A stretch of 42,914 nucleotides of DNA from Xenorhabdus griffiniae (GTDB lineage: Bacteria > Pseudomonadota > Gammaproteobacteria > Enterobacterales > Enterobacteriaceae). The stretch spans positions 1 to 42,914 of the forward strand of contig NZ_JADEUF010000024.1 of assembly GCF_015163655.1 (NCBI RefSeq), read 5' to 3'. How positions within the stretch are numbered: position 1 is the first letter of the stretch; each line of letters starts with the position of its first letter. A model generated the notes under the pieces. It made no database searches, was not told the DNA's origin, and saw only the letters and a program-made list of their open reading frames with translations. Below are positions 10,221 through 20,741 of the stretch, piece after piece. The position numbers and the translations under genes are program-made.

Positions 10221-10242
10221 TAGGCGGTCGAACGACCGCCTA
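10221..10242 (-). terminator. Attenuator-like hairpin between acpP and fabF
   Basis: The arms TAGGCGGTCG and CGACCGCCTA form a perfect 10-bp palindrome with only two bases between them. On the minus strand it is followed by TGTTTTTCG, a short U-rich tract. It could act as a partial terminator that makes acpP mRNA more abundant than fabF mRNA, or as an RNA-stabilising 3' end. No measurement is available here. Confidence 0.6.
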
Positions 10243-10253
10243 GGCATGTGTGC

Positions 10254-10490
10254 TTATTTACCTGCGTTTTCAACGTAGTCAATAGCAGCTTGAACTGTAG
10301 TGATTTTTTCAGCTTCTTCGTCTGGGATCTCGATATCGAACTCTTCTTCCAGAGCCATTACCAGTTCAACTGTGTCAAGAGAATCAGCGCCCAAGTCATC
10401 AACAAATGAAGCTGTGTTCACAACTTCTTCCTCTTTAACACCCAGTTGTTCAACGATGATTTTCTTAACGCGTTCGTCGATAGTGCTCAT
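10254..10490 (-). CDS. acpP: Acyl carrier protein
   Basis: AcpP carries growing acyl chains on a 4'-phosphopantetheine arm for fatty-acid, lipid A and phospholipid synthesis. The attachment serine is in the invariant DSL of [19 protein letters not shown] at about residue 37. The protein is small (78 aa) and very acidic, as expected, and nearly identical to the enterobacterial consensus. A 150-bp gap separates it from fabG, enough for its own promoter, which is common for this highly expressed gene. Confidence 0.98.
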   Translation of the reverse strand: MSTIDERVKKIIVEQLGVKEEEVVNTASFVDDLGADSLDTVELVMALEEEFDIEIPDEEAEKITTVQAAIDYVENAGK

Positions 10491-10640
10491 ACTATTAAAT
10501 TTCCTATCAAAACTCGCTTTTGCGATGGTTTTCGTAGTTTATAAAATACAGGAAAAGATGCAACCAAATCCCGGCTGGTCGAACCACAATCTGCTTTTTT
10601 TGTATAAAAAACACATCAAAAACAGTAGGTTCGCTCATTT

Positions 10641-11375
10641 TTAGATCATGTACATGCCACCATTGACATGCAATGTTTCACCCGTGATGTAAGCGGCCTC
10701 GTCAGAAGCAAGAAACGCTACAGCACTGGCAATTTCCTTTGCATCACCAAGACGATTAGCAGGTATTCCAGCAGCAATGCCTGCACGTTGTTCGTCTGTC
10801 AACGCTCTGGTCATATCCGTTTCGATAAAACCAGGTGCAACAACGTTAACAGTGATGCCACGGGAAGCGACTTCACGAGCCAATGATTTACTAAAACCAA
10901 TAACTCCTGCTTTCGCTGCCGCGTAATTCGCCTGCCCCGCATTTCCCATTGTTCCAACAACAGAGCCAATGGAAATAATACGTCCATAACGTTTTTTCAT
11001 CATAGAGCGCATTACTGCTTTTGACAGACGAAAAATCGAAGAAAGATTCGTGTCAATAATATCTTGCCACTCATCATCTTTCATGCGCATCAACAAGTTA
11101 TCACGAGTGATGCCTGCATTATTAACTAAAATGTCTATTTCACCAAATTCAGCACGAATATTCGATAGTGCATTTTCAATGGATTCTGAATCTGTGACAT
11201 TTAGTACAAAACCTTTGCCCTTATCACCCAGGAAGGCACTGATTGCTTCAGCTCCCTTCTCACTGGTTGCGGTGCCAACAACACGTGCACCACGTTCTAC
11301 CAATAATTCTGCAATCGCGCGACCTATACCACGGCTCGCGCCAGTGACCAGTGCAATTTTTCCATCAAAGCTCAT
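10641..11375 (-). CDS. fabG: 3-oxoacyl-ACP reductase FabG
   Basis: FabG is the NADPH-dependent reductase of the fatty-acid elongation cycle and a classical short-chain dehydrogenase. The cofactor motif TGASRGIG is at residues 11-18, NNAG is near residue 86, and the catalytic Ser-Tyr-Lys set is visible in SIGSVVGTMGNAG and YAAAKAG at about residues 138, 151 and 155. Its length of 244 aa matches E. coli. It starts 11 bp after fabD on the same strand. Confidence 0.97.
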   Translation of the reverse strand: MSFDGKIALVTGASRGIGRAIAELLVERGARVVGTATSEKGAEAISAFLGDKGKGFVLNVTDSESIENALSNIRAEFGEIDILVNNAGITRDNLLMRMKDDEWQDIIDTNLSSIFRLSKAVMRSMMKKRYGRIISIGSVVGTMGNAGQANYAAAKAGVIGFSKSLAREVASRGITVNVVAPGFIETDMTRALTDEQRAGIAAGIPANRLGDAKEIASAVAFLASDEAAYITGETLHVNGGMYMI

Positions 11376-11386
11376 GTTTTCCCCAG

Positions 11387-12316
11387 TTATTTGTTCAGAG
11401 CAACTGTGAGTGATGATACATCATTTACTGCTACAGCACTTAAAGTATCAACAATACGTTTCGTTAACCCAGTGAGGACTTTACCTGGCCCGATTTCCAG
11501 CAATTGTTCAACCCTAAGCTCTGCAATATATTCTACTGACTCTGTCCAGCGTACAGGATTATACAACTGACGAACCAAGGCGTCCCGAATAGCATCAGCA
11601 GATTTTTCTACTTTTACATCGACGTTATTCACGACAGGGAATTGCGGCTGGTTAAATTCAACATCTTGCAATGCAACTGCCAGTTGTTCGGCTGCGGGTT
11701 TCATCAATGCACAATGCGAAGGCACACTAACGGATAATGGCAAGGCTCGTTTTGCACCTGCCGCTTTACACGCCGCTCCCGCACGCTCTACAGCCTCTTT
11801 TTCACCTGCGATAACCACTTGCCCAGGTGAATTAAAATTAACCGGTGAAACAATCTGACCTTGCGCTGACTCTTCACATGCCTTTGTAATGGACTCATTA
11901 TCTAAACCAATAATGGCATACATGGCTCCCTGCCCTTCTGGTACGGCTTCTTGCATCAACTTCCCACGCAATTCGACAAGTTTAATAGCTTGCTGGAAAT
12001 CAATCACGCCAGCACAAACCAGTGCAGAATATTCGCCAAGGCTATGCCCTGCCATTATGGAAGGTACTTTACCACCTTTCTCCTGCCATACACGCCAAAT
12101 CGCTACTGAAGCTGCCAGCAATGCAGGTTGCGTTTTCCAGGTTTTATTTAGTTCTTCTATAGGTCCTTGCTGAACCAAGGCCCATAAATCATATCCCAAA
12201 ACCGCAGAAGCCTCTGCGAACGTTTGCTCAACCAATGGAAATTCTGCGGCTAAATCAGCCAACATACTCAGAGATTGAGAACCTTGACCGGGAAACACCA
12301 TTGCAAAATCAGACAT
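11387..12316 (-). CDS. fabD: Malonyl-CoA:ACP transacylase FabD
   Basis: FabD loads malonyl groups from malonyl-CoA onto AcpP. The nucleophile is Ser92 in GHSLGEYSAL, the N-terminal FPGQGSQ motif is at residues 8-14, and a catalytic histidine sits in SVPSHCALM near residue 200. The length of 309 aa is the family standard. It is placed between fabH and fabG with gaps of 18 and 11 bp, so it belongs to the same transcription unit. Confidence 0.97.
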   Translation of the reverse strand: MSDFAMVFPGQGSQSLSMLADLAAEFPLVEQTFAEASAVLGYDLWALVQQGPIEELNKTWKTQPALLAASVAIWRVWQEKGGKVPSIMAGHSLGEYSALVCAGVIDFQQAIKLVELRGKLMQEAVPEGQGAMYAIIGLDNESITKACEESAQGQIVSPVNFNSPGQVVIAGEKEAVERAGAACKAAGAKRALPLSVSVPSHCALMKPAAEQLAVALQDVEFNQPQFPVVNNVDVKVEKSADAIRDALVRQLYNPVRWTESVEYIAELRVEQLLEIGPGKVLTGLTKRIVDTLSAVAVNDVSSLTVALNK

Positions 12317-12334
12317 GTTTATTTTCCTGTTAAA

Positions 12335-13288
12335 TTAAAAACGTACCAGCGCTGAGCCCCAGGTAAAGCCACCGCCAAATGCTTCAAGTAAAATAAGTTG
12401 GCCGCGTTGGATCCTTCCATCACGCACCGCTTCATCGAATGCAGTCGGAATAGATGCAGCCGAGGTGTTGCCATGACGATCCAAAGTCACAACCACCTTA
12501 TCCATTGTCATATCTAATTTCTTGGCTGTTGCCGCAATGATACGCAAATTCGCTTGATGAGGAACCAACCAATCAAGCTGCGAGTGAGGCAGATTGTTAG
12601 CTTCTAAAGTTTCATCAACAATATTAGCTAATTCACGCACGGCAACTTTAAAGACTTCATTACCAGCCATAGTGACATATTCTGGCGTATCACATTTTAC
12701 TCGGCTTTGATGAGGCAATGACAGTAAATCACCATAACGGCCATCAGCATGAAGATGAGTAGATAAGATGCCTGGTTCCTCTGAAGCCCCGACGACCATC
12801 GCTCCTGCTGCATCGCCGAAAATAATCACCGTGCTGCGATCTTTAGGATCAACAACTCTTGAAATAATATCAGAACCGATTACCAGCGCATGTTTAGCCG
12901 CACCCGTTTTAATAAATTTATCGACAACACTCAACGCATAAGTAAAGCCGGCACATGCCGCTGCAACGTCAAAAGCCGCAACACCAGGAAGGCCCAGCAA
13001 TTGCTGAATTTGGCAAGCTGCGCTTGGAAAGGCGTGCGTTGAGCTTGTTGTGGCAACAACGATTAAGTCAATCTGTGCTTTATCGATGCCCGCCATTTCA
13101 ATGGCCTTTTCAGCAGCTTTGAAACCCAAAATGGCAACATTTTCATCTTCAGCCGCGATACGGCGTTCACGAATGCCCGTCCGAGTAACAATCCACTCGT
13201 CAGACGTCTCTACCATTTTTTCTAAATCTGCGTTAGTACGCACCTGCGCAGGCAAATAACTGCCCGTACCTAAGATCTTTGTATACAT
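12335..13288 (-). CDS. fabH: 3-oxoacyl-ACP synthase III (KAS III)
   Basis: FabH starts fatty-acid synthesis by condensing acetyl-CoA with malonyl-ACP. The Cys-His-Asn triad is present: Cys112 in AAACAGF, His in VPHQANLRI near residue 244, and Asn in [11 protein letters not shown] near residue 274. The length of 317 aa equals E. coli FabH. The gene begins seven bases after plsX ends and shows no internal promoter-sized gap. Confidence 0.97.
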   Translation of the reverse strand: MYTKILGTGSYLPAQVRTNADLEKMVETSDEWIVTRTGIRERRIAAEDENVAILGFKAAEKAIEMAGIDKAQIDLIVVATTSSTHAFPSAACQIQQLLGLPGVAAFDVAAACAGFTYALSVVDKFIKTGAAKHALVIGSDIISRVVDPKDRSTVIIFGDAAGAMVVGASEEPGILSTHLHADGRYGDLLSLPHQSRVKCDTPEYVTMAGNEVFKVAVRELANIVDETLEANNLPHSQLDWLVPHQANLRIIAATAKKLDMTMDKVVVTLDRHGNTSAASIPTAFDEAVRDGRIQRGQLILLEAFGGGFTWGSALVRF

Positions 13289-13294
13289 TTATGT

Positions 13295-14347
13295 TTATTC
13301 ACTCTTGGGTAATACTGCATCCAGCCGGGCAGCGATTTTGTCTGGAACCTGCTTCTCTGTAGCTTGAATTGCTTGATCGATAGCCGCCTTGAAAGCATGT
13401 TCATTAGCAGCACCGTGACTTTTTATGACGATGCCACGCAAGCCTAATAACGTTGCTCCGTTATACTGGTCAGGGTTTAGATGGCCGAACCGTTTAGTTA
13501 CCTGTCTTAGTAACCATTTTTTAACTATCTTCATCTTGAATAGTTTCATCAACCAAGATGATTTTTTTTGCTGACCATCCGGTGACTTTACCAGAGATAA
13601 GATCACTCTGATCGCACCTTCCATCGTCTTCAGCGTAACATTACCTGCGAAGCCGTCACATACGAGCACATCCGTTTTTCCCGTCAGTAACTCATTTCCT
13701 TCCACATACCCGATATAATTAATCGTTGGGATATTACGCAAGGTTATAGCGGCTTCGCGGATATTATCCAGCCCTTTGGATTCCTCTTCCCCGATGTTGA
13801 GTAACGCAACACGTGGATTATCCACACCAGCAACATACTCCGCCATGACAGCGCCCATAATCGCAAACTGAACTAACATGCTGCTATTACAATTAATGTT
13901 AGCGCCTAAATCTAATACAACTGTCTTCTGCTGTTTTAGATTAGGTATCACCGTCATCAATGCAGGCCGTTCAATTCCTTCAATGGATTTCAGCATCAAT
14001 TTTGCCAATCCCATCAAAGCCCCTGTATTTCCTGCACTGACACAAGCCTGTGCTTCGCCCGACTTAACTAAGTCCAGAGCTATACGCATGGAAGTACCGT
14101 GACTGGAACGGATGGCTTGAGACGGCCTTGCATCGCTGGAAACGACATGTTCCGCAGGAATAATTTGCAAACGGCTAAGCAGCTCAGCATTTTGATTTGC
14201 AAGCAAAGGAAAGATGGTTTCGGGATTGCCGACCAACAATAGCTTCAGTTGTGGATTAGATGCCAGTGCCTGCAATGCAGCAGGCACCGTAACGCGAGGA
14301 CCAAAGTCCCCACCCATAGCATCTAACGCTAAGGTTAGATTAGCCAA
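13295..14347 (-). CDS. plsX: Phosphate acyltransferase PlsX
   Basis: PlsX converts acyl-ACP to acyl-phosphate, linking fatty-acid synthesis to glycerolipid formation. The family start [12 protein letters not shown] and the [15 protein letters not shown] segment are clear, with [14 protein letters not shown] further on. The length is 350 aa. The gap to rpmF is 29 bp. It acts as a soluble or peripheral membrane protein, and in enterobacteria it works alongside PlsB. Confidence 0.95.
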   Translation of the reverse strand: MANLTLALDAMGGDFGPRVTVPAALQALASNPQLKLLLVGNPETIFPLLANQNAELLSRLQIIPAEHVVSSDARPSQAIRSSHGTSMRIALDLVKSGEAQACVSAGNTGALMGLAKLMLKSIEGIERPALMTVIPNLKQQKTVVLDLGANINCNSSMLVQFAIMGAVMAEYVAGVDNPRVALLNIGEEESKGLDNIREAAITLRNIPTINYIGYVEGNELLTGKTDVLVCDGFAGNVTLKTMEGAIRVILSLVKSPDGQQKKSSWLMKLFKMKIVKKWLLRQVTKRFGHLNPDQYNGATLLGLRGIVIKSHGAANEHAFKAAIDQAIQATEKQVPDKIAARLDAVLPKSE

Positions 14348-14376
14348 GATATCAACTTGCTAATGGTTAGCTGAAA

Positions 14377-14547
14377 TTACTTGTTGATTACCTTGCGGCC
14401 ACGGTAGTAGCCATCAGCAGTCACGTGATGACGCAGGTGAGTTTCACCAGAAGTTTTGTCTACAGAGACAAGTGTTGCAGTCAGTGCGTCATGAGAACGA
14501 CGCATACCACGCTTAGAACGAGTTGGTTTATTCTGTTGTACGGCCAT
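14377..14547 (-). CDS. rpmF: 50S ribosomal protein L32
   Basis: This is a short gene of 56 codons plus stop. The translation begins [20 protein letters not shown] and ends [11 protein letters not shown], which is the L32 pattern: a basic N-terminus, a central [10 protein letters not shown] segment and a C-terminal YYRGRKV. The enterobacterial type lacks the zinc cysteines found in some other bacteria. It lies 12 bp downstream of yceD and 29 bp upstream of plsX, the conserved yceD-rpmF-plsX order that ties ribosome production to lipid synthesis. Confidence 0.97.
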   Translation of the reverse strand: MAVQQNKPTRSKRGMRRSHDALTATLVSVDKTSGETHLRHHVTADGYYRGRKVINK

Positions 14548-14559
14548 TGACCTTACTCC

Positions 14560-15084
14560 TTAAGTACTTTTCTTTAAACTGGCTAATACGGCAAACGGGT
14601 TTGGTTTTTCTGCTTCAGGAGGCAGCGTACCAAACACCATGTCCGCGTCGGACACTTCACAGTGTTCAGAATCATGTACCGGAACTACCGGCAGAGATAG
14701 AATTATTTCATCTTCAATCATTGCCAGCAAATCTATTTCGCCAAATTCGTTAACGTTTATTGGCTCATACTCTTCCGGTAATGCCTCAGCCTGCTCATCA
14801 TTGACGACCGGGCTAAAACAATACGTTGTGTGAACATGATGACTGAAATTACTGCCACAGCGCTGACAGGCAAGCGTAACATCCACTTCGGAATGCCCTT
14901 TTACGACTGCCAGACGCTGCTTATCAATTTCAAATGATAATGAGCTATCTACATCACCATCCACACTGACCACAGTTTCTGCAAGACGAGAAACTTGCCC
15001 AGCAGAATAACTACCGTAGTAATCCAATCTTTTCTGAGCTGCTCGAAGTGCATCGATGGTCAGGGGTAATTTTACCTTTTGCAT
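14560..15084 (-). CDS. yceD: YceD (DUF177), 23S rRNA accumulation protein
   Basis: YceD is a conserved DUF177 protein that affects 23S rRNA levels; its molecular activity is not defined. A CQRCG motif near residue 76 is visible but only this CxxC pair is present, and the C-terminal [23 protein letters not shown]-type acidic core is well conserved (short form [10 protein letters not shown] seen here). The C-terminus [12 protein letters not shown] is diagnostic. It is 174 aa, close to E. coli (173). The start is fixed by the conserved [10 protein letters not shown], but there is no Shine-Dalgarno site and a promoter lies directly upstream, so its mRNA is probably almost leaderless. Confidence 0.94.
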   Translation of the reverse strand: MQKVKLPLTIDALRAAQKRLDYYGSYSAGQVSRLAETVVSVDGDVDSSLSFEIDKQRLAVVKGHSEVDVTLACQRCGSNFSHHVHTTYCFSPVVNDEQAEALPEEYEPINVNEFGEIDLLAMIEDEIILSLPVVPVHDSEHCEVSDADMVFGTLPPEAEKPNPFAVLASLKKST

Positions 15085-15093
15085 AAGGCGCGC

Positions 15094-15122
15094 ATATTAT
15101 CTTTGTAATGAGACATAGTCAA
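15094..15122 (-). promoter_or_regulatory. Promoter of the yceD-rpmF-plsX-fab transcription unit
   Basis: On the minus strand a -35 hexamer TTGACT (15117-15122) and a -10 hexamer TAATAT (15094-15099) are separated by exactly 17 bp, a strong sigma-70 match. The predicted transcription start falls at about 15086-15088, only a few bases before the yceD ATG at 15084. This is a pattern call from sequence; the start site is not measured. Confidence 0.75.
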
Positions 15123-15229
15123 AGAAAAAGGCCACACATCTGCGCCTTTCCGTCAAATATTCGCTTATTAAGCGGCGTATAGTTTAAAATGCCTGCAAAT
15201 ATTTCTCTACGTATTTTATGGAAAAAAAG

Positions 15230-15820
15230 ATGCTTCCGATTGTTTTATCGTCAACTTCCGAATATCGCCGCCTATTGCTAGAAAAGCTGGGATTACCTTT
15301 TACCTGTGCTTCTCCCAATATTGATGAAAGCCCGCTGGAAAACGAAAGTCCAAAACAATTGGTAATGCGGCTGTCACAGGCAAAAGCTCGCACTTTACAG
15401 CGGGAGTATTCTGGTCACCTCATTATAGCGTCAGATCAAGTTTGTGTTTTGGATGACGAAGTGACCGGCAAACCCCATAATTTTGAGAATGCTTTCTTAC
15501 AATTGAAAAAAGCCAGTGGAAAATGTGTCACTTTTTATACTGGCATTACCTTATTCAATAGCAAAACAGAAGTGGTTGATACTCGTTATGAGTTATTCCA
15601 TGTTTATTTCAGAGACCTGACAGAAACAGAAATTATTTATTATCTAAACAAAGAAAAACCCTTCAATTGTGCTGGTAGTTTTAAAAGCGAAGGCTTAGGA
15701 ATTACATTATTCGAAAAGCTTGACGGCAAAGATCCAAACACACTGATCGGTTTACCATTAATCACGTTGACAGAAATGCTGATCCGTCAGGGGATAAACC
15801 CACTGACGGTATGCCCTTAA
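15230..15820 (+). CDS. yceF: Maf-family nucleotide pyrophosphatase YceF (7-methyl-GTP type)
   Basis: Members of this subgroup hydrolyse 7-methyl-GTP and related non-canonical nucleoside triphosphates, cleaning the nucleotide pool. Typical motifs are [15 protein letters not shown] near the N-terminus, [16 protein letters not shown] in the centre and [20 protein letters not shown] near residue 147, which fit YceF rather than the dTTP-specific YhdE branch. I place the start at 15230 (MLPIVLSST, aligning with E. coli); an ATG four codons upstream at 15218 is equally possible and neither has a strong ribosome site. The gene is divergent from yceD, and its TAA stop overlaps the rluC stop. Confidence 0.92.
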   Translation: MLPIVLSSTSEYRRLLLEKLGLPFTCASPNIDESPLENESPKQLVMRLSQAKARTLQREYSGHLIIASDQVCVLDDEVTGKPHNFENAFLQLKKASGKCVTFYTGITLFNSKTEVVDTRYELFHVYFRDLTETEIIYYLNKEKPFNCAGSFKSEGLGITLFEKLDGKDPNTLIGLPLITLTEMLIRQGINPLTVCP

Positions 15821-16773
15821 TGATTATTATGCCGCAATATTCTTAAACATTTCCGCAATCTATCATCCATTGGGGCTTCGAAACGCAACGTTTCTCCCGT
15901 GGATGGATGGGTAAACTTTAATGAGCTGGCATGTAAGAACAAGCGGTCAAGTCCTGTTTCTGCCAGCTGAGCATCAAATGTTCTGTCACCATAGCGATCA
16001 TCAAACGCAATGGGATGACCGGCATGTAAAGTGTGCACTCGGATCTGATGAGTCCGCCCTGTCACTGGGCTTGCTCGCACCAGTGTCGCAAACGCATACC
16101 GTTCTTCAACTTTAAAACGTGTCTCAGACGGTTTGCCTTCTCTACTGACTTTAACCACCCTTTCCCCACTTTGCAGGATGTTTTTTAACAAAGGTGCTTC
16201 TACAACTTTACAATGGGATTGCCATTGCCCACGCACTAGTGCCAAGTAGTCTTTTTGCATCTGTTTCAAACGTAATTGTTCGTGCAAGGCCCGCAATGCA
16301 GAACGTTTTTTCGCAATCAACAAAATACCGGATGTATCGCGGTCAAGCCGATGCACCAGTTCAAGAAAACGGGCTTCAGGACGTAAAGCTCGTAACCCTT
16401 CTATCACACCAAAACTCAGACCACTGCCCCCATGCACTGCGGTTCCTGAGGGTTTGTTGATGACTAAAATATGGTCATCTTCATACAAGATACATTCCGT
16501 TAAAGCAGCAACCTTATCCAACTTAACAGATACAGGCGTTTCTTGTTTTTCTGCAACTCTAATCGGTGGGATTCTGATGACATCACCTGCTGTCAATTTA
16601 TATTCAGGCTTGATTCTTCCTTTGTTGACTCGCACTTCACCTTTACGCAAGATCCGATAGATCAGGCTCTTAGGTACACCTTTTAAACGGGCCAGCAAAA
16701 AGTTATCAATTCGCTGACCGGCATATTCGTCATCAACTGTGACAAACTGTACAATTTGATTATCTGTTTTCAT
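15817..16773 (-). CDS. rluC: 23S rRNA pseudouridine synthase RluC (positions 955/2504/2580)
   Basis: RluC isomerises three uridines in 23S rRNA. An S4-like RNA-binding domain occupies about residues 15-80 ([19 protein letters not shown]), followed by the RluA-type catalytic domain with the aspartate in [14 protein letters not shown] near residue 144. GRTHQIRVH near residue 235 and the C-terminal [13 protein letters not shown] are typical. The ATG at 16773 (MKTDNQ) is chosen; the two extra codons in front begin with TTG. The 318-aa product is close to E. coli (319). The gene is convergent with yceF, divergent from rne. Confidence 0.95.
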   Translation of the reverse strand: MKTDNQIVQFVTVDDEYAGQRIDNFLLARLKGVPKSLIYRILRKGEVRVNKGRIKPEYKLTAGDVIRIPPIRVAEKQETPVSVKLDKVAALTECILYEDDHILVINKPSGTAVHGGSGLSFGVIEGLRALRPEARFLELVHRLDRDTSGILLIAKKRSALRALHEQLRLKQMQKDYLALVRGQWQSHCKVVEAPLLKNILQSGERVVKVSREGKPSETRFKVEERYAFATLVRASPVTGRTHQIRVHTLHAGHPIAFDDRYGDRTFDAQLAETGLDRLFLHASSLKFTHPSTGETLRFEAPMDDRLRKCLRILRHNNH

Positions 16774-17328
16774 GGTCAAGATTCTAATAATCCAACCAAC
16801 AGAGCGCCACTCATTTTTAACTATGTCTAAATAACAGTCATTTTTCTTACTTCATTGTTTCAGGTGACTTAGGATAAAGACTAAATATTAACAACTTATC
16901 ACTATTTCCTAATAAAAAAAGCGTAAAGCGATAAAGTCACCTTGCTATCACCCCAATAGCAATGGAATAATGCTTTCTGGCCACAGTTTACTAAACTATG
17001 AATGGCAAGATTGAAATTGTTTGTTATCTGTTTGATCGAGCAAAAACGCAGCAATGGCATAAGACGTAATGTTCGATCAAATAATTTATGGGCTGCGGGT
17101 GGCAGCTTACTGGATTGGGCAAAATCTGTACCTATTTATTACAGCATCCCAATAAAGAGTACTGTGTTCAAATGAAATTCAGACTCGCCGACAAATAGGC
17201 GCCTCTATACAAACGATAGCCGTGAGGCTGGCGGTTTTGTAAAAGACACGAGGTCATCGGTAACTAGTAGCTCGCCTCTTTTTTACTCGCAGCTCTATAT
17301 TCATGTAAAAAATAATGAGTAAGTTAGA
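16774..17328 (+). promoter_or_regulatory. rluC-rne intergenic region with structured rne 5' leader
   Basis: This 555-bp gap holds no gene. In enterobacteria rne is transcribed with a leader of several hundred bases whose hairpins are cut by RNase E itself, giving feedback control. A hairpin fitting that role lies at 17209-17240: arms AGCC and GGCT close a GUGA (GNRA-type) tetraloop at 17218-17229, extended by ACAAAC pairing with GTTTTGT. A second possible stem pairs GAGG at 17250-17253 with CCTC at 17275-17278. A separate 7-bp stem, TTGCTAT/ATAGCAA, sits at 16942-16962. Promoters were not placed with confidence. Confidence 0.65.
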
Positions 17329-20300
17329 ATGAAAAGAATGTTAATCAACGCAACCCAACAGGAAGAGTTGCGTGTTGCCCTTGTTGATGGGCAACGTCTT
17401 TATGATTTGGATATTGAAAGCCCTGGACACGAGCAGAAAAAGGCAAATATATATAAAGGGAAAATTACCCGAATTGAACCTAGCCTGGAAGCTGCTTTTG
17501 TTGATTACGGAGCAGAACGTCATGGTTTCCTCCCCATAAAAGAAATTGCTCGCGAATATTTCCCAAGTAATTATCACTCCCATGGCCGCCCTAACATTAA
17601 GGATATCCTTAAAGAAGGCCAGGAAGTTATCGTCCAGGTTGATAAAGAAGAACGAGGTAACAAAGGGGCAGCTTTAACAACCTTTATTAGTCTGGCTGGC
17701 AGCTATTTAGTCCTGATGCCGAATAACCCAAGGGCAGGTGGAATTTCTCGCCGCATTGAGGGTGATGATCGCATCGAATTAAAAGAAGCGCTTTCTTCTC
17801 TTGAAGTTCCAGAGGGTATGGGGCTTATCGTTCGCACCGCCGGTGTAGGCAAATCGGCTGAAGCTTTGCAGGGTGATTTGAACTTCCGCCTGAGACATTG
17901 GGAAGCCATCAAAAAAGCCGCCGACAGTCACCCCGCCCCCTTCCTGATCCACCAGGAAAGCAATGTTATCGTGCGCGCATTCCGTGATTATCTGCGCCCA
18001 GATATTGGGGAAATCTTGATTGACAACCCTAAAATCCTTGATTTGGCACGCCAGCATATCACTGCACTGGGACGCCCTGATTTTGCCAGTAAAATCAAAC
18101 TGTACAGTGGTGAAGTCCCGCTGTTTAGCCATTATCAAATAGAATCGCAAATCGAATCGGCCTTCCAGCGTGAAGTTCGGTTACCTTCCGGCGGCTCTGT
18201 GGTCATTGATACGACGGAAGCTTTAACGGCTATCGATATCAACTCATCTCGCTCAACTCGTGGTGGTGATATTGAAGAAACGGCATTTAATACCAACCTG
18301 GAAGCAGCTGACGAAATTGCACGCCAATTGCGTCTGCGTGACCTCGGTGGTCTTATTGTTATCGATTTCATTGATATGACACCAGTGCGTCACCAACGTG
18401 AAGTTGAAAACCGGCTGCGTGACGCTGTGCGACAAGATCGCGCTCGTATTCAAATTGGCCGAATTTCCCGCTTTGGCTTACTGGAGATGTCGCGCCAGCG
18501 TTTAAGCCCATCTCTGGGTGAATCCAGCCACCATGTCTGCCCGCGTTGTAGCGGCACCGGAACTATTCGTGATAATGAATCACTGTCCCTGTCAATTCTG
18601 CGTTTAATCGAAGAAGAAGCACTGAAAGAAAACACACATCAGGTTCATGCCATTGTCCCTGTACAGATCGCTTCTTACTTACTGAATGAAAAACGGCGGG
18701 CAGTCAGCGATATTGAGCATCGTCAAGGTGGTGTGGGTGTTGTTATTGTTCCAAATGATCAAATGCAAACGCCACATTTCTCTGTCCTACGTGTACGTAA
18801 AGGCGAAGAAATTTCAACTTTAAGTTATTTGCTGCCACAGCTGCATGAAGCGGAAATGACAAATGTTCAAGACGATGCCCAGCATGAACGCAAACGTCCA
18901 GAGCAACCAGCCATTTCAACTTTTGATCTGCCAGCAACAGAAGCCGCTGCACCGGCAACAGCAAAAGTAAAAACAAAAGAGAAAAAAGTAGTCACTAATA
19001 ACCAGCAACAAACAGAAAAACCAGGCTTGTTCAGCCGATTCTTCAGTGCCCTGAAAAAAATGTTCAGTGGTGAAGAAGAGAAACAAACCCAAGAAAAAGG
19101 CAAAAAACCGGCTGGCAATGATAATCGTCGCTCATCAGAACGTCGCAACCCACGCCGTCAGAATCAACGTCGCGAAAGTGAAGCACGTAATAACCGTGAA
19201 CGTGATGAACAGCGTAAGGGCCGTAATGTCCAGCAGAAAAACAATGTTCAGGATAGCACTGTGCTGGATAACGAAGCGCGTGAAGCACAGCAGCAGCAAC
19301 GCCGTGAACAACGTGCCGAACGTCAACGTCGTCGTCAGGAAGAAAAACGGCAGCAACAAGCTCAGCAGACCATCAATCGACCTGACATTGTCGAAGAAGA
19401 AGTTGAAGAGCGTCAGCCAGTCATGCCTCGCCGTCAGCGCCGCCAGCTTGAGCAAAAAGTACGAATCACTGACGAACTGAAACCAGAAACTAACATTGTA
19501 GCCTTACCTGCTGTAATGCCTGAATCTGTATCAGAAGACGCTCATAAAGAGACAAAAGCGTCTGTACCGGCTGTTATTGATACCCATGTTGAAGCTGCTA
19601 ACCAACCTGAAATGCCGCAAAATGCAGATTCACAAAACTCTGCACCACAAGCCGCCGTTTCACAACCAAATAATGAGCAGCAAGACAACATAATGCCGCG
19701 TCGTTCCCGCCGCTCCCCACGCCACTTGCGTGTCAGCGGTCAGCGTCGTCGCCGCTACCGTGATGAACGTAATCTGTCTCAATCACCAGTACCATTGAAC
19801 ATGGCTGTCGTATCGCCAGAACTGGCATCAGGAAAAGTATGGGTTCGTTATCCTGTTACACCTGTGACTATGACTGAACCTGAAATCCTTGCTTCTGTTG
19901 ATGTGATTAATGAAACGGTTGAAGAAAAAACACTCCCTGTACAACAGGAAAAAGTTATTCTGGTGCCATCAATCACAGAATCAGCACCAACGACAACAGT
20001 ACCTCACGTCGAAATAGCAGAACAACAAGACAGCCTCACTCATGATGACAATGTGAAACTTGTTGTTGATAGCGTTTCCATTGCCACACCACTAGAACCG
20101 GAATTAGAAAGACCTAACGTTTCGGAACCAGCAAACGTGGAAGCTGTCATCAATCATGGTGAAAAACAGTGGTCAGAAATTTTAGGGAATGAAGAGCCAC
20201 ATATCCTAGTTTCACATGATGCTGAAAAAATGCGCCATACGGTAGAACCCATCATTATGACGTCGATTGTTAAACAGGAACATCATGAAGAACAGCCAAC

Positions 20301-20565
20301 TGTCGCAACGGAAATGTGCCTTAAGGCAGAGGAAGTTAAAGCGGAAAAGAAAACAGTTGTTGAGTCTTCGATTATCGTGGAAAAAAATCATCACGCTTAC
20401 TCCCCAATGATGAAGGCACCAGCACCGGACATGATGACCCAACCTGTGATTATCACTGAATGGCAACGCCCTGCTTATCCATTCAAAGGTAAAGGTGGTG
20501 CGGGTGGACATTCTGCAACAAGTATTGCAACTTCTGCTATGTCTAAGCCACAGCCATTCGAATAA
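17329..20565 (+). CDS. rne: Ribonuclease E, degradosome scaffold
   Basis: RNase E is the essential endoribonuclease for mRNA decay and for rRNA and tRNA processing, bound to the inner membrane. The N-terminal half is strongly conserved: an S1 domain at about residues 36-119 with [25 protein letters not shown], the DNase I-like catalytic part with AIDINS and VIDFIDM carrying the magnesium aspartates near 303 and 346, and the zinc link CPRC with Cys404 and Cys407. The C-terminal half is low-complexity and divergent, yet keeps an amphipathic membrane segment ([14 protein letters not shown], about residue 568), two arginine-rich RNA-binding stretches, and the terminal GHSAT...MSKP microdomain assigned to PNPase binding. 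It has 1078 aa against 1061 in E. coli. The Shine-Dalgarno site is weak. Confidence 0.97.
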   Translation: MKRMLINATQQEELRVALVDGQRLYDLDIESPGHEQKKANIYKGKITRIEPSLEAAFVDYGAERHGFLPIKEIAREYFPSNYHSHGRPNIKDILKEGQEVIVQVDKEERGNKGAALTTFISLAGSYLVLMPNNPRAGGISRRIEGDDRIELKEALSSLEVPEGMGLIVRTAGVGKSAEALQGDLNFRLRHWEAIKKAADSHPAPFLIHQESNVIVRAFRDYLRPDIGEILIDNPKILDLARQHITALGRPDFASKIKLYSGEVPLFSHYQIESQIESAFQREVRLPSGGSVVIDTTEALTAIDINSSRSTRGGDIEETAFNTNLEAADEIARQLRLRDLGGLIVIDFIDMTPVRHQREVENRLRDAVRQDRARIQIGRISRFGLLEMSRQRLSPSLGESSHHVCPRCSGTGTIRDNESLSLSILRLIEEEALKENTHQVHAIVPVQIASYLLNEKRRAVSDIEHRQGGVGVVIVPNDQMQTPHFSVLRVRKGEEISTLSYLLPQLHEAEMTNVQDDAQHERKRPEQPAISTFDLPATEAAAPATAKVKTKEKKVVTNNQQQTEKPGLFSRFFSALKKMFSGEEEKQTQEKGKKPAGNDNRRSSERRNPRRQNQRRESEARNNRERDEQRKGRNVQQKNNVQDSTVLDNEAREAQQQQRREQRAERQRRRQEEKRQQQAQQTINRPDIVEEEVEERQPVMPRRQRRQLEQKVRITDELKPETNIVALPAVMPESVSEDAHKETKASVPAVIDTHVEAANQPEMPQNADSQNSAPQAAVSQPNNEQQDNIMPRRSRRSPRHLRVSGQRRRRYRDERNLSQSPVPLNMAVVSPELASGKVWVRYPVTPVTMTEPEILASVDVINETVEEKTLPVQQEKVILVPSITESAPTTTVPHVEIAEQQDSLTHDDNVKLVVDSVSIATPLEPELERPNVSEPANVEAVINHGEKQWSEILGNEEPHILVSHDAEKMRHTVEPIIMTSIVKQEHHEEQPTVATEMCLKAEEVKAEKKTVVESSIIVEKNHHAYSPMMKAPAPDMMTQPVIITEWQRPAYPFKGKGGAGGHSATSIATSAMSKPQPFE

Positions 20566-20587
20566 TTGGATACTGTGATTTGAGTTA

Positions 20588-20619
20588 AATGGCTCCCCTG
20601 AATTGGGAGCCATTTTTTT
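20588..20619 (+). terminator. rne terminator
   Basis: Arms AATGGCTCCC and GGGAGCCATT surround a seven-base loop and are followed by a run of seven T's, starting 23 bp after the rne stop. This is a typical rho-independent terminator on the plus strand. Confidence 0.9.
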
Positions 20620-20741
20620 ACCTTACCTACACCTACAACAAAAACGAATTACCCTCATTCCTTTCAATCATCGATTCCAATAAACTTGGATGGTTATTAT
20701 TATCATTTAAGATGGTTAATTTTATGGAGAGCTTCCCGTCT

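Noticed and set aside
19067-19480. 137-codon plus-strand ORF overlapping rne in another frame, and several minus-strand ORFs over rne
   Set aside because: They lie in the arginine/glutamine-rich C-terminal half of rne, where biased codons leave long open frames by chance; no ribosome site or family motif is seen.
20589-20741. N-terminal extension of the Rossmann protein to 20589
   Set aside because: The extension would begin inside the rne terminator and carries no family similarity; the Rossmann fold starts at MKPWLIFGAG.
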